Positions 6,604 through 13,208 are shown, numbered from the stretch's first letter. The stretch is DNA of 18,428 nt from Desulfurococcaceae archaeon (GCA_020833085.1 JAJHQY010000005.1:1-18428); one strand, 5' to 3'. The notes: generated by a model from the sequence alone, not told the origin. Numbers and translations: made by a program.

Positions 6604-6817
6604 CGACCTCGTCATAACTACCAGTGTAAATACTCTTCTTAAACCCTCTAGCCAAGTAGGGGTAATTCCTCACTACTAGTCTCCGAATTAAGTTGAGTAC
6701 CTTCCAGCCCTCGCTGTTTAAATAGCCATTACTGAAGTACGCGTCTGGCTCTTCTAGGAGTCTGCGTAGTAGACTCAGCAAGTACTCTCTGTTCCTCCCG
6801 CTCAGCTCTCTACTCAA
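6545..6817 (-). CDS. uncharacterised 90-aa helical protein after adk
   Basis: Not recognised. The 90 residues look mainly helical and strongly charged (REYLLSLLRRLLEEPDAYF, LNLIRRLVVRNYPYLARGFKK, DEVVRVLHDLVNYVHER). There are no cysteines and no membrane segment. It starts at a TTG that overlaps the adk stop codon (TTGAGTAG, eight bases shared), so translation is probably coupled to adenylate kinase and it is the last gene of the padR-ino1-adk operon. Its 3' end overlaps the Lrp-like gene by 59 bases on the opposite strand. The coupled position and protein-like composition make it likely to be real, but the overlap leaves some doubt. Confidence 0.6.
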   Translation of the reverse strand: MSRELSGRNREYLLSLLRRLLEEPDAYFSNGYLNSEGWKVLNLIRRLVVRNYPYLARGFKKSIYTGSYDEVVRVLHDLVNYVHERNSDHS

Positions 6818-7487
6818 TTTTTACATCCCTGCACGGAGGTACTCTAAGTACTCCCGTCTCTATGAGTACTTTCTCTAGTACTGGTAGTACTTCTCTCAGA
6901 GGTCTATCAGCATTAACTTCAATTAGTCTACGAGACGACCTGTAATACTCTATTACGGGTTTAAACGTCTCGTGGAAAACCCTATACCTCTCTCTCACTA
7001 CTTCAGGCTTGTCGTCTGGTCGGTGAATTAACTGCGCGCCGTCATAGTCGCACTTCTCATCTACTCTCGGCTTAGGCTCGTAGTATATATTGTACACCCT
7101 ACCACAGAGAGGGCAGACTCTCCTACCACTAAGCCTCTTCACAGCAACCTCCTCAGAGACGTTTAAGTATATAGCCCTGTCAATTGTGACGATGTCGTCG
7201 AGGGCTTTAGCCTGGTTAATTGTTCTCGGAAATCCATCTAGTATAAAGCCCTGTTCCGTGTCGGGCTGTTGAAGCCTCTTCTTAACGACTTCAATGACGA
7301 TCTCATCTGGCACTAATTTCCCGCTTTCCACGTACGGTTTAACTCTCAGACCCAGCTCCGTTCCCTTAGCGATCTCCTCTCTGAAAATATCACCTGTACT
7401 TATATGGGGAATACAGTACTTCTCCTTGAAGTACTGCGCGTAAACGCCTTTACCAGCACCGGGGGCACCAATAAGTACTACTCGCAT
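6810..7487 (-). CDS. adk: adenylate kinase, zinc-containing long form
   Basis: A 225-residue enzyme catalysing ATP + AMP to 2 ADP. The P-loop GAPGAGKG is at 7-14, the AMP-binding segment STGDIFREE at 30-38, LDGFPRT at 83-89, and the LID zinc site at C125-P-L-C128 with C146-D-Y-D149. The last metal ligand is thus Asp, a known variant. RRPD-like HRPDD and RYRVFHETFKPVIEYY follow. This is the bacterial-type long adenylate kinase, not the trimeric AdkA form seen in some archaea. The C-terminus (LRVPPCRDVKIE) runs a little past the usual end. It starts at ATG 13 bases after the ino1 stop, in the same operon, and overlaps the next small gene. Confidence 0.95.
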   Translation of the reverse strand: MRVVLIGAPGAGKGVYAQYFKEKYCIPHISTGDIFREEIAKGTELGLRVKPYVESGKLVPDEIVIEVVKKRLQQPDTEQGFILDGFPRTINQAKALDDIVTIDRAIYLNVSEEVAVKRLSGRRVCPLCGRVYNIYYEPKPRVDEKCDYDGAQLIHRPDDKPEVVRERYRVFHETFKPVIEYYRSSRRLIEVNADRPLREVLPVLEKVLIETGVLRVPPCRDVKIE

Positions 7488-7500
7488 TCTCGGAAAACAC

Positions 7501-8655
7501 CTACTCGGGGATCCTGTGGTCTTTTAATCCAAGCCATTTTAATAACTTTAAGTACGCATGGAATTTAGATATGGCTCTGCTCCCAGGTGGGCCCGGCTTC
7601 TTCATGTAGAAGGCGTTTACCTCGTAGACAGTCCCGTAGGCTTCCTTGTCAATGGCTATTTTTCCCAGTCTCACGAGGTCGACGAGCAGGCCTGCCAGAG
7701 CTGGGCTGTCATTTATTCTCGCTACAATGTATAGCTCGTCTTTGAACTCTCCAAAGCTCATGTACTCAATAATCATGGCTACAAACTTCTTATCTCCGAG
7801 TGGCTCGAGGTAGCCGGTTGGCCTAATGTAGTTTGGCACGTGGTATTCTAGTATGTCCTCGATCATGCTGCTCTTAGTCACCTTCTTCATTATATTCCTC
7901 TCGGGCATGTTCAGCGCGTAGAAGTCCATGTTGCCTCCAATATTGAACTGGGCTATTCCCAGTACTCTCCTCCCTCTCTCGTATAAGTGCTCGAGGAGGT
8001 CTGCTGTGAGCGGAGTTGCCCCAGTAGCCCCGTCATCACCGAAAACAACCGCCTTCGACTTCTTATAGAGCTCTACAAACGCCTGGTCATTCGCGATTGG
8101 TGAGGGTATAGCGTTTATGAAGGCCGCGCTCCTATACCTCGAGGAGTACAGGGCTGTCATGTACGCGTAGGTCTGAGAGGCGGTTAAATCGCCACTCTCA
8201 AACGCCTTGTAAAGAGCCTCAATGTTATTAACAGCTTCTACGGGCTCAGTTGTCATTATGTTAACTACGACGTCGACGTCGAGTTCTCGCCACTCGTCGA
8301 GGATCTCCTCTACTGCGCGCTTTAATCCCACTTCCTCTTCTCTACCCCTAGCCTTAATGGGCAGACCTCTCGTACTAGCTAAGTGAATACCCCTACGAAC
8401 GTATATGTCTTTGAGTGTTCTCGGTATTTCACCAGGCCCCTCATAGCTCTTCTTGGCTATTTCGTAGAGGGATTTTCCGATCTTGGACTCGTCCACGTCG
8501 TAAGACGCTACTATCTCTATATCAGTATACTTGTAGGGAAGTCTCGTTTTTAGCGGCACGCCGTGATCTGGTATTTCGTTGTTTTTAAGCCTCTCAAGCC
8601 CAACAGCGAAGTGCGTTGCAACTAGCCCCTGCCCAACTATAGCTACGCGTATCAC
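7501..8655 (-). CDS. ino1: inositol-1-phosphate synthase
   Basis: About 384 residues. NAD-dependent conversion of glucose 6-phosphate to 1L-myo-inositol 1-phosphate, supplying archaeal inositol lipids and, in hyperthermophiles, di-myo-inositol phosphate solutes. Visible marks: N-terminal Rossmann motif VAIVGQGLVATHFAVG; VVVNIMTTEPVE; FINAIPSPIAND; the conserved GDDGATGATPLTADLLEHL; FNIGGNMDFYAL; and the catalytic-lysine region KKVTKSSMI. The GTG at 8655 is preferred because GAGGTGG, which overlaps the stop of the PadR-like gene, lies six bases upstream; GTGs at 8661 and 8664 sit inside that site. It lies between a PadR-type regulator and adk in one operon. The SuhB-like phosphatase at 15,083 could dephosphorylate its product. 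Confidence 0.93.
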   Translation of the reverse strand: MIRVAIVGQGLVATHFAVGLERLKNNEIPDHGVPLKTRLPYKYTDIEIVASYDVDESKIGKSLYEIAKKSYEGPGEIPRTLKDIYVRRGIHLASTRGLPIKARGREEEVGLKRAVEEILDEWRELDVDVVVNIMTTEPVEAVNNIEALYKAFESGDLTASQTYAYMTALYSSRYRSAAFINAIPSPIANDQAFVELYKKSKAVVFGDDGATGATPLTADLLEHLYERGRRVLGIAQFNIGGNMDFYALNMPERNIMKKVTKSSMIEDILEYHVPNYIRPTGYLEPLGDKKFVAMIIEYMSFGEFKDELYIVARINDSPALAGLLVDLVRLGKIAIDKEAYGTVYEVNAFYMKKPGPPGSRAISKFHAYLKLLKWLGLKDHRIPE

Positions 8656-8665
8656 GCACACCACC

Positions 8666-8983
8666 TCACAGCTTCAACTTCGCAAGTACCTCCTCAATGA
8701 AGGCTATACCCTCTTTAAACGCCTCGAGACCTCTCTCAGTGGGAGTGTAGACTACTGAGTCGCCCTCACGCCTCACTTCAATTAAGCCATCACGCCTCAT
8801 TCTATAGAGAACAGTGTAGACGGTTACAGCCGGGGGGTTAATATTGAATCTCTCTCTGAGAGAGACCTTAATGTCGTAGGCTCTTAGAGGCTTACTCTCT
8901 TTCAGTATTTTTATAATGTAGAGCCAGAGATTCTCCACAGTAAGTTTCTTCCTTAACCTCACTAGTGCGCGCGGCTCACTCAT
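8666..8983 (-). CDS. PadR-like winged-helix regulator
   Basis: A 105-residue protein consisting of one winged helix plus a short C-terminal helix: TVENLWLYIIKILKESKPLRAYDI, then NPPAVTVYTVLYRMRRDGLIEV, the wing RREGDSVVYTPTERG, and FKEGIAFIEEVLAKLKL, probably a dimerisation helix. This is the layout of short PadR-family regulators. It is the first gene of the operon with ino1, adk and a 90-aa ORF, and the likely controller of inositol synthesis. A strong TATA (CTTATATATGT, 9023-9013) gives a start near 8993, about 10-15 bases before the ATG. Just downstream, ATGT-N8-ATAT resembles the ATGT-N8-ACAT operators described for PadR proteins, differing by one base. No effector can be read from the sequence. 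Confidence 0.8.
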   Translation of the reverse strand: MSEPRALVRLRKKLTVENLWLYIIKILKESKPLRAYDIKVSLRERFNINPPAVTVYTVLYRMRRDGLIEVRREGDSVVYTPTERGLEAFKEGIAFIEEVLAKLKL

Positions 8984-9000
8984 ATCTAGCCCTTAGTAGT

Positions 9001-9028
9001 ATATTCACGATCACATATATAAGTATTC
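9001..9028 (-). promoter_or_regulatory. promoter and possible PadR operator for the ino1 operon
   Basis: The TATA CTTATATATGT lies at 9023-9013 on the - strand. ATGT (9016-9013), eight bases, then ATAT (9004-9001) is a one-mismatch PadR-type half-site pair. GTGATCGTGA between them is a short direct repeat. The promoter assignment is good; the operator is tentative. Confidence 0.5.
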
Positions 9029-9094
9029 AATTAAGAGCACGGAGTCAGGAGTGGAGTGTTCTCTATTGGAGGTGCTGAGAGAAAAGTGAATTCG

Positions 9095-10366
9095 CTACGG
9101 TACTAGTCTTGTCCTGTCACGTACAAAGAGTATTGCCTCGCGTATGTTCTCCAGGTTCAAGATCTTCATGAGTAGCCTCTCAACGCCGAGGCCGAATCCC
9201 CCGTGAGGAGGCATACCGTACTTGAAGGCCTCTAAGTAGAACGCGAAGTTCTCTGGGTTTAGTCCCTTTTCTCTCAGCGCCTCTACGAGCTTCTCGTATC
9301 TGTGTTCTCTCTGACCTCCACTAGCTATTTCCAGGCCTTTGAAGTCTAAGTCGAATTTCCTAGTGTAGGCTCCGTCCTCTTCTCTCATGTAGTAAAAAGC
9401 CGTCGAGGACCACGGAAAGCCCACAATGAAGTACAAGTAGTGTTTTTTCTCACTCATGATTTCGCCTAGTTTTCTCTCAGCGTAATCACTTAAGTCCTCG
9501 TCTTCCCTCACGTCGAGGCCTTCACTTCGCAATATGTCCACGACTTCTGTGAACTTCAATCTCTTAAATGGAGTTGAAACGCGTGGAATCTCTACACCTA
9601 GTACTTCTAGTTCTTCTCTGTAGTTCCTGGATATGTAGTCGAGTATGTAGACAACTAGTTCCTCCAGCGTCTTCATCACGTCCTCCACCCCGCTTATAAA
9701 GCCCTGTTCCGCGTCAATACCCCACGACTCGTTGAGATGCCTGGTAGTATTGAACTTTTCAGCTCTAAAGTACGGAGTAATCTCGTATACTCTCTCAAAA
9801 CTAGCTACTAATATTTGCTTGTAGAGTTGTGGACTTTGACTTAAATACGCCTCGCTCTCAAAGTACTGTACTTTAAATAGCGTAGCACCGCCTTCAGCAC
9901 CGGCTGCCACTATTTTAGGTGTGTGGACTTCGATAAAGCCCTCTCTCTCGAAGTACTCGCGAGCTGCTTTGAGTACGCCCGCTCGTATCCTAAATATCGC
10001 TCTCTCCTCCGGCTTTCTCGCTAAGAGCCACCTGTACTTTACTCTCGTGTCTAGTAGAACTGGCGTTTTACCAGCAGTGTCAACGGGGAGGGGTTCTAAG
10101 GGCTTGGCGTATACCTCCAGCTTTTTAACGACATACTCAATACCACGCCTACTCTTCTGCTCCTCTGCCACTTCACCCTCAAAACAAAGAGCTGTTCCCA
10201 CATCGACCTCGCTCGCAACCTTGTAGAGCTCGGGCTCGCGCTCGGGTTTAAAGACGAGGACGCAGGGCTTTACAGAGCGACTAGTAGACACTTCTAGTAT
10301 TACTACTTTACCTACATGAGCTCTCCTTATAACCCAGCCGCATACTCGCACAACTGCACACCTCAT
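9095..10366 (-). CDS. aspS: aspartyl-tRNA synthetase, archaeal type
   Basis: A 423-residue class IIb synthetase charging tRNA-Asp (and perhaps tRNA-Asn). A short OB-fold anticodon-binding domain occupies about 1-88. The catalytic core follows: LDTRVKYRWL; motif 1 region FIEVHTPKI (144-152); EGGATLF; LSQSPQLYKQ (175-184); motif 2 YEITPYFRAEKFNTTRHLNESWGID (about 194-218); ASGGQREHRYE; and motif 3 GMPPHGGFGLGVERLLM. The family is clear. Oddities: the OB domain begins right at MRCAVVRVCGWVI, lacking about 15 residues usual before the GWV strand, and it reads GWVI and EEQKSRRG where the Trp/Lys or His/Pro specificity residues sit in other archaeal enzymes. A TATA-like TTTTATTAAG centred about 25 bases before the ATG indicates a leaderless mRNA, which supports this start. 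Confidence 0.92.
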   Translation of the reverse strand: MRCAVVRVCGWVIRRAHVGKVVILEVSTSRSVKPCVLVFKPEREPELYKVASEVDVGTALCFEGEVAEEQKSRRGIEYVVKKLEVYAKPLEPLPVDTAGKTPVLLDTRVKYRWLLARKPEERAIFRIRAGVLKAAREYFEREGFIEVHTPKIVAAGAEGGATLFKVQYFESEAYLSQSPQLYKQILVASFERVYEITPYFRAEKFNTTRHLNESWGIDAEQGFISGVEDVMKTLEELVVYILDYISRNYREELEVLGVEIPRVSTPFKRLKFTEVVDILRSEGLDVREDEDLSDYAERKLGEIMSEKKHYLYFIVGFPWSSTAFYYMREEDGAYTRKFDLDFKGLEIASGGQREHRYEKLVEALREKGLNPENFAFYLEAFKYGMPPHGGFGLGVERLLMKILNLENIREAILFVRDRTRLVP

Positions 10367-10384
10367 ATAGCGATTAAACCTGAG

Positions 10385-10396
10385 TCTTAATAAAAT
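10385..10396 (-). promoter_or_regulatory. aspS promoter (leaderless)
   Basis: GATTTTATTAAG on the - strand, centred near 10391, places the transcription start at or next to the aspS ATG at 10366. No Shine-Dalgarno sequence is present, as expected for a leaderless message. Confidence 0.55.
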
Positions 10397-10454
10397 CAGA
10401 GTTCAAGGACTGATTAGGTTGGAGTGCTACGAGAAGGTGTGCGGGTCAAAGGAG

Positions 10455-10566
10455 TGGCGGGGCCGCCTTGCGGCGGAGTAGCGGGGGGTGGATTTGAACC
10501 ACCGACCTCGGGGTTATGAGCCCCGCGGGCTACCAGGCTGCCCTACCCCGCTGCCTAGCCCCGCCA
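10455..10566 (-). repeat. 9-bp inverted repeat enclosing the initiator tRNA plus a GNRA hairpin
   Basis: On the - strand TGGCGGGGC (10566-10558) precedes the tRNA and its exact complement GCCCCGCCA (10463-10455) follows. Between the tRNA 3' end and the outer arm lies CCGCC-GCAA-GGCGG (10476-10463), a five-pair hairpin with a GNRA loop sharing one base with the arm. The outer arms also look like copies of the acceptor ends: GCGGGGCTAGGCA versus GCGGGGTAGGGCA at the 5' side, and CCCCGCCACTCC versus CCCCGCTACTCC at the 3' side. The expected transcript start near 10569 would include the whole helix. Confidence 0.6.
10479..10552 (-). tRNA. initiator tRNA-Met (CAU)
   Basis: A full 74-nt cloverleaf on the - strand: acceptor AGCGGGG/CCCCGCT, T8 A9, D arm GGGC-AGCCTGGTA-GCCC, anticodon arm CGGGG-CTCATAA-CCCCG, variable AGGTC, T arm GGTGG-TTCAAAT-CCACC, discriminator A73. 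The A1-U72 first pair and the three G:C pairs at the base of the anticodon loop mark it as the initiator. There is no intron and no encoded CCA (CTC follows A73). A TTTTTAAGG box at 10599-10591 gives a start about 16 bases upstream of the mature 5' end. It lies between serA and aspS, all on the same strand. Confidence 0.96.
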
Positions 10567-10590
10567 TTCTTAATATTTTTACAGTAAGCC

Positions 10591-10599
10591 CTTAAAAAC
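10591..10599 (-). promoter_or_regulatory. tRNA-Met TATA box
   Basis: GGTTTTTAAG on the - strand. A start about 26 bases downstream is near 10569, directly before the outer arm of the inverted repeat, so that arm would be the 5' end of the precursor. Confidence 0.5.
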
Positions 10600-10627
10600 C
10601 AGACCAACTAGTCCACTCTATCCTCTC

Positions 10628-10646
10628 ACACCTTAATAGTAGGTGT
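10628..10646. repeat. 6-bp inverted repeat upstream of the tRNA promoter
   Basis: ACACCT and AGGTGT separated by seven bases (perfect arms). It lies between serA and the tRNA promoter, so it may be a 3'-end hairpin of the serA message or a binding site. A second dyad, GTTCTC-GA-GAGAAC at 10701-10714, lies 11 bases after the serA stop. Confidence 0.3.
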
Positions 10647-10724
10647 CGACTTCCTCTACACAGAAGTTCTCAGCGCGCTTAGACTGGGCACGGGTACCTA
10701 GTTCTCGAGAGAACAGTGGTTTTG

Positions 10725-11660
10725 TTACTGAATGTACCCTCGCGCCCTGAAGAACTCTACTACTTTCTTTGCTATGTCTACTCCAGCTCTCTCCTGTGCC
10801 TCCTCCGTGCTAGCACCTATGTGAGCTGTTAACACTACGTTTTCGAGTTCTAGTAGTGGGTGATTTGGCGGGAGAGGCTCCTCCTCGAAGACGTCTAGTC
10901 CAGCACCCGCAATCCAGCCCTCTTTTAAAGCCCTAATTAAGGCCTTTGTGTCCACTACTGCCCCTCGCGAGGTGTTAATGAGTATTGCAGTTCTCTTCAT
11001 TAACTTCAATTTCTCTTCGTTAATTAAGTACTTAGTCTGCTCAGTTAGAGGGACGTGTATGGTAACGACGTCTGCTTCGCGGAGCAACTCGTCTAGTGAA
11101 ACGTACCTCGCGCCTACTTCTTCTTCAAGCTTTTTATTTCTAGCTATGTCGTAGTATACGACGTTCATGTCAAACCCGAATTTCGCTATTCTCGCCACCG
11201 CCGAGCCTATTCTCCCCGCGCCAATAACTCCCAGTGTTTTACCCCAGAGCTCCACGCCAACAGCGTGTTTTTTAGGCCACTCTCCAGCCCTAATTTTCCT
11301 GTCACAGAACGCTATTTTCCTCGCGACGGCTAGTATTAACCCCATTGTAAGCTCTGCTACGCTCTGCGTAGCGGCCTCGGGGGAGGTCAGTATCTCTATC
11401 CCCCTAGCTCTCGCCGCCTCCACGTCGATGTTGTCTACTCCCACGCCAGCCCTGCCTATGACTAGGAGGCTGTCAGCCGCCTCTATTACTCTCCTAGTAA
11501 CTAGCGGCTTGCTCCTCACAATTAAGCCGTGAACACCCTTAATGGCCTTAACCAGCTCTTCTTCAGGAGGCTCCTCCAGGTACAAGACTTCTACGCCAGC
11601 ACTCTTGAGGATTTCAATACCCGCTCTGTGTATTCTACTAGCAACTAAAACTTTTACCAC
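10725..11660 (-). CDS. serA: D-3-phosphoglycerate dehydrogenase, short form
   Basis: A 311-residue D-isomer 2-hydroxyacid dehydrogenase, likely oxidising 3-phosphoglycerate to 3-phosphohydroxypyruvate, the first step of serine synthesis. Visible features: substrate-domain segments IVRSKPLVTRRVIE and VIGRAGVGVDNID; NAD-binding GAGRIG (147-152) with D171 at the end of the second strand; catalytic R232 (NTSRG), E261 (EEEPLPPNHPL) and H280 (AHIGASTEEAQ). The GAS-TEEAQ ending favours SerA over other hydroxyacid dehydrogenases. It ends after the catalytic core and lacks the ACT domain that gives serine feedback in longer forms. The GTG start has GGTGAG nine bases upstream. It follows the aminotransferase by 47 bases, presumably as an operon. 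A glyoxylate/hydroxypyruvate reductase role is the main alternative. Confidence 0.88.
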   Translation of the reverse strand: MVKVLVASRIHRAGIEILKSAGVEVLYLEEPPEEELVKAIKGVHGLIVRSKPLVTRRVIEAADSLLVIGRAGVGVDNIDVEAARARGIEILTSPEAATQSVAELTMGLILAVARKIAFCDRKIRAGEWPKKHAVGVELWGKTLGVIGAGRIGSAVARIAKFGFDMNVVYYDIARNKKLEEEVGARYVSLDELLREADVVTIHVPLTEQTKYLINEEKLKLMKRTAILINTSRGAVVDTKALIRALKEGWIAGAGLDVFEEEPLPPNHPLLELENVVLTAHIGASTEEAQERAGVDIAKKVVEFFRARGYIQ

Positions 11661-11707
11661 AAGTACTCACCATGCAGACTTCTAAATCTCCTCTTTAGCG
11701 GCTTAGT

Positions 11708-12862
11708 TTATTTCTTTGAGGGTTTATAGCCTAGATACTCGAGAACTTCTCTCAGAGTATTGAAGAGCACTTCTATGTCTTCATCTGTTATATACCCCAT
11801 ATGCCCTATTCTGAACGTTACATCTCTGACTTTACCGTAGCCTTTAGCTATTTCCACTCCACGCTTCCTCATCTCCTCGTAAATAACTGGGCCCTTTATA
11901 CCGGGCGGATTGTAGACTACTGTAATTGTGGGACTATAATAGCCCGGCTCGGCGAATAGCCGTAACCCCAGTTCTAGAACCCCCCTCCTGATCTTCTCCG
12001 CTCTCTCAGCGTACATTCTAAGCCACGCTTCCTTACCACCCATTCGCTCAACAATTCTCAATACGACGTTTAATCCCACGATTTGAGGTATTGGGGGTGT
12101 CGTGGGGGTTGACCACTGCTTCTCGAGGAATTCTCTAATCTCTATTAAGTCGAAGTAGAGGCCTCTCTCCGGTATTTTCTTAGCTCTCTCAAACACCTCC
12201 TCGCTCACAGCCGCCATGGCGAGTCCCGGTGGGAGGCCGAAGGCCTTTTGACTGCTCGAGAAGACTAAGTCTAGTTTCCACGCGTCGACTTTGATCTCGG
12301 CCGCCCCCATAGCCGATACTGCGTCTACAAATACTAACTTGTCCCTCTCCTTAGCGACTTTAGCTAGCTCTCTGAGCGGGTTTAGCACTCCAGTACTTGT
12401 CTCGTTGTAAGTTATAGTTACAGCCTCTACGTCGGGATTTTTCTTTAACGCCTCGTCAAGCTCTTCTGGTAGCACTGGCTTGCCCAGAGGCTTTTCTAGC
12501 ACAACAGGTATTCTGCCATTTCTCTCAACGGCCTCTCTATACCTATTTCCAAACTCACCTATAACTGTGACCAGGACTTTTCCACGCGGAGTCACAGCGT
12601 TCCTGACACTAGCCTCCATAAACCCCGTGCCGCTCGAGGGTATGAGCAGTACTACTGCTTTCTCTGCTTCCAGAAAAGCCTTTAACCTCATAACCGTGTC
12701 TCTGTGAAGCTCCTGGTACTCGCGAGATCTGTGGCTAACCATTTGTATTTTCATAGCCTCGAGTACTTCTGGAAAACACGCTACAGGACCAGCCGTGAAT
12801 AGCCTGAGGGGTCGAGGCCACAGAATTCTCTCTACTTCTTTAACAACATCCATGTAGCTCAA
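11708..12862 (-). CDS. class V aminotransferase (serine/alanine-glyoxylate type)
   Basis: A 384-residue PLP enzyme of the alanine-glyoxylate/serine-pyruvate aminotransferase group. Marks: FTAGPVACFPEVLEAM, HRSREYQELH, PSSGTGFMEA (phosphate-binding), TYNETSTGVLNPLRE, VDAVSAMGA with D180, and the Schiff-base lysine K206 in SSSQKAFGLPPGLA, then WSTPTTPPIPQI and FRIGHMGYIT. Next to serA it probably acts as the transaminase turning 3-phosphohydroxypyruvate into phosphoserine, in place of a classical SerC; serine-glyoxylate or alanine-glyoxylate exchange is the family alternative. It is the first gene of the pair. The start may be TTG at 12862 or the ATG three codons later (12853); no clear ribosome site separates them. 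An AT-rich box near 12902-12912 could be the promoter. Confidence 0.85.
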   Translation of the reverse strand: MSYMDVVKEVERILWPRPLRLFTAGPVACFPEVLEAMKIQMVSHRSREYQELHRDTVMRLKAFLEAEKAVVLLIPSSGTGFMEASVRNAVTPRGKVLVTVIGEFGNRYREAVERNGRIPVVLEKPLGKPVLPEELDEALKKNPDVEAVTITYNETSTGVLNPLRELAKVAKERDKLVFVDAVSAMGAAEIKVDAWKLDLVFSSSQKAFGLPPGLAMAAVSEEVFERAKKIPERGLYFDLIEIREFLEKQWSTPTTPPIPQIVGLNVVLRIVERMGGKEAWLRMYAERAEKIRRGVLELGLRLFAEPGYYSPTITVVYNPPGIKGPVIYEEMRKRGVEIAKGYGKVRDVTFRIGHMGYITDEDIEVLFNTLREVLEYLGYKPSKK

Positions 12863-12939
12863 AGCAGTAGTCCCCGTGCTAACTTAAGATAAACTGAAAA
12901 TAAAAATCCTGTTTGAACGCTCGAAGTGAGAACTAAAGG

Positions 12940-12998
12940 CGGTCCCCGTCGCTCCACCTTACATCACGTGTCAGCACGTTCCTGCCAGGTCATCCCAT
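12940..12998 (-). ncRNA. candidate small RNA with C/D-like boxes
   Basis: The - strand TATA GGATATATACTC (13029-13018) predicts a start near 12998. From there: C-like GGGATGA (12996-12990), 15 nt, CTGA (12974-12971), 3 nt, GTGATGT (12967-12961). No CTGA lies 10-20 nt further on, so a D box is missing. The CTGA and following CACG also form a perfect hairpin ACGTG-CTGA-CACGT, and GGTGG...CCGCC can close a second hairpin followed by TTTA. The D'/C'-like core matches the one at 824-837 in 12 of 14 bases. It is either a degenerate C/D guide or another structured RNA. Confidence 0.35.
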
Positions 12999-13017
12999 AG
13001 TATTCTAATGTTAAGCC

Positions 13018-13029
13018 GAGTATATATCC
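13018..13029. promoter_or_regulatory. symmetric TATA element
   Basis: GAGTATATATCC reads as a TATA box on both strands. On the - strand it sits at the right distance from the candidate RNA at 12998. On the + strand it would start an RNA near 13050 with a leader of about 160 nt before the 119-aa gene. Confidence 0.45.
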
Positions 13030-13135
13030 ACGCGTTCTCTACCTACACGCGTGAATAACAAGTTCTCGCGCTGAAATCCTCGCCCCGGAGTTAGTAGCTA
13101 AACGCGTAAATTTGCTAACTTAGTAATTCAAGGCT

Positions 13136-13150
13136 GTTTTAGTTTAAAAC
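13136..13150 (+). promoter_or_regulatory. palindromic TATA region of the 119-aa gene
   Basis: GTTTTA-GTT-TAAAAC, perfect six-base arms, covers the likely TATA (AGTTTAAAA). A start about 26 bases on is near 13172, giving a leader of about 36 nt with GAGAGGC before the GTG start. Confidence 0.4.
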
Positions 13151-13208
13151 TACGAGAACAGTATACATGGAGAGGAGGGTCTACTTCAGCTAGTGTGAGA
13201 GGCTAGCG

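Larger units (their letters stand above)
12863..13208. other. 346-bp non-coding gap with promoters, dyads and a candidate RNA
   Basis: The longest gene-free stretch. It holds the aminotransferase promoter at the left, a candidate - strand small RNA (12940-12998), a symmetric TATATATA element (13019-13028), and a repeated CACGCGT (13029-13035 and 13046-13052). It also has AGTTAG/CTAACT arms (13089-13094, 13115-13120), GTTCTCG/CGAGAAC arms (13062-13068, 13153-13159), and GTTTTA-GTT-TAAAAC (13136-13150) over the likely TATA of the 119-aa gene. No protein-like frame is visible. I see no match to the origin recognition boxes I know from Sulfolobus. Confidence 0.6.

Noticed and set aside
10455..10566. 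Duplicated tRNA 3' end as an attachment site of an integrated element.
   Set aside because: The copies are only about 26 bases apart with no integrase or element between, so integration does not explain them.
11167..11532. A 121-codon + strand frame opposite serA (and similar frames at 10948, 9921, 5095, 12480, 15222).
   Set aside because: Each is fully antisense to a gene with clear family motifs, and the products are low-complexity Ser/Ala/Leu strings.
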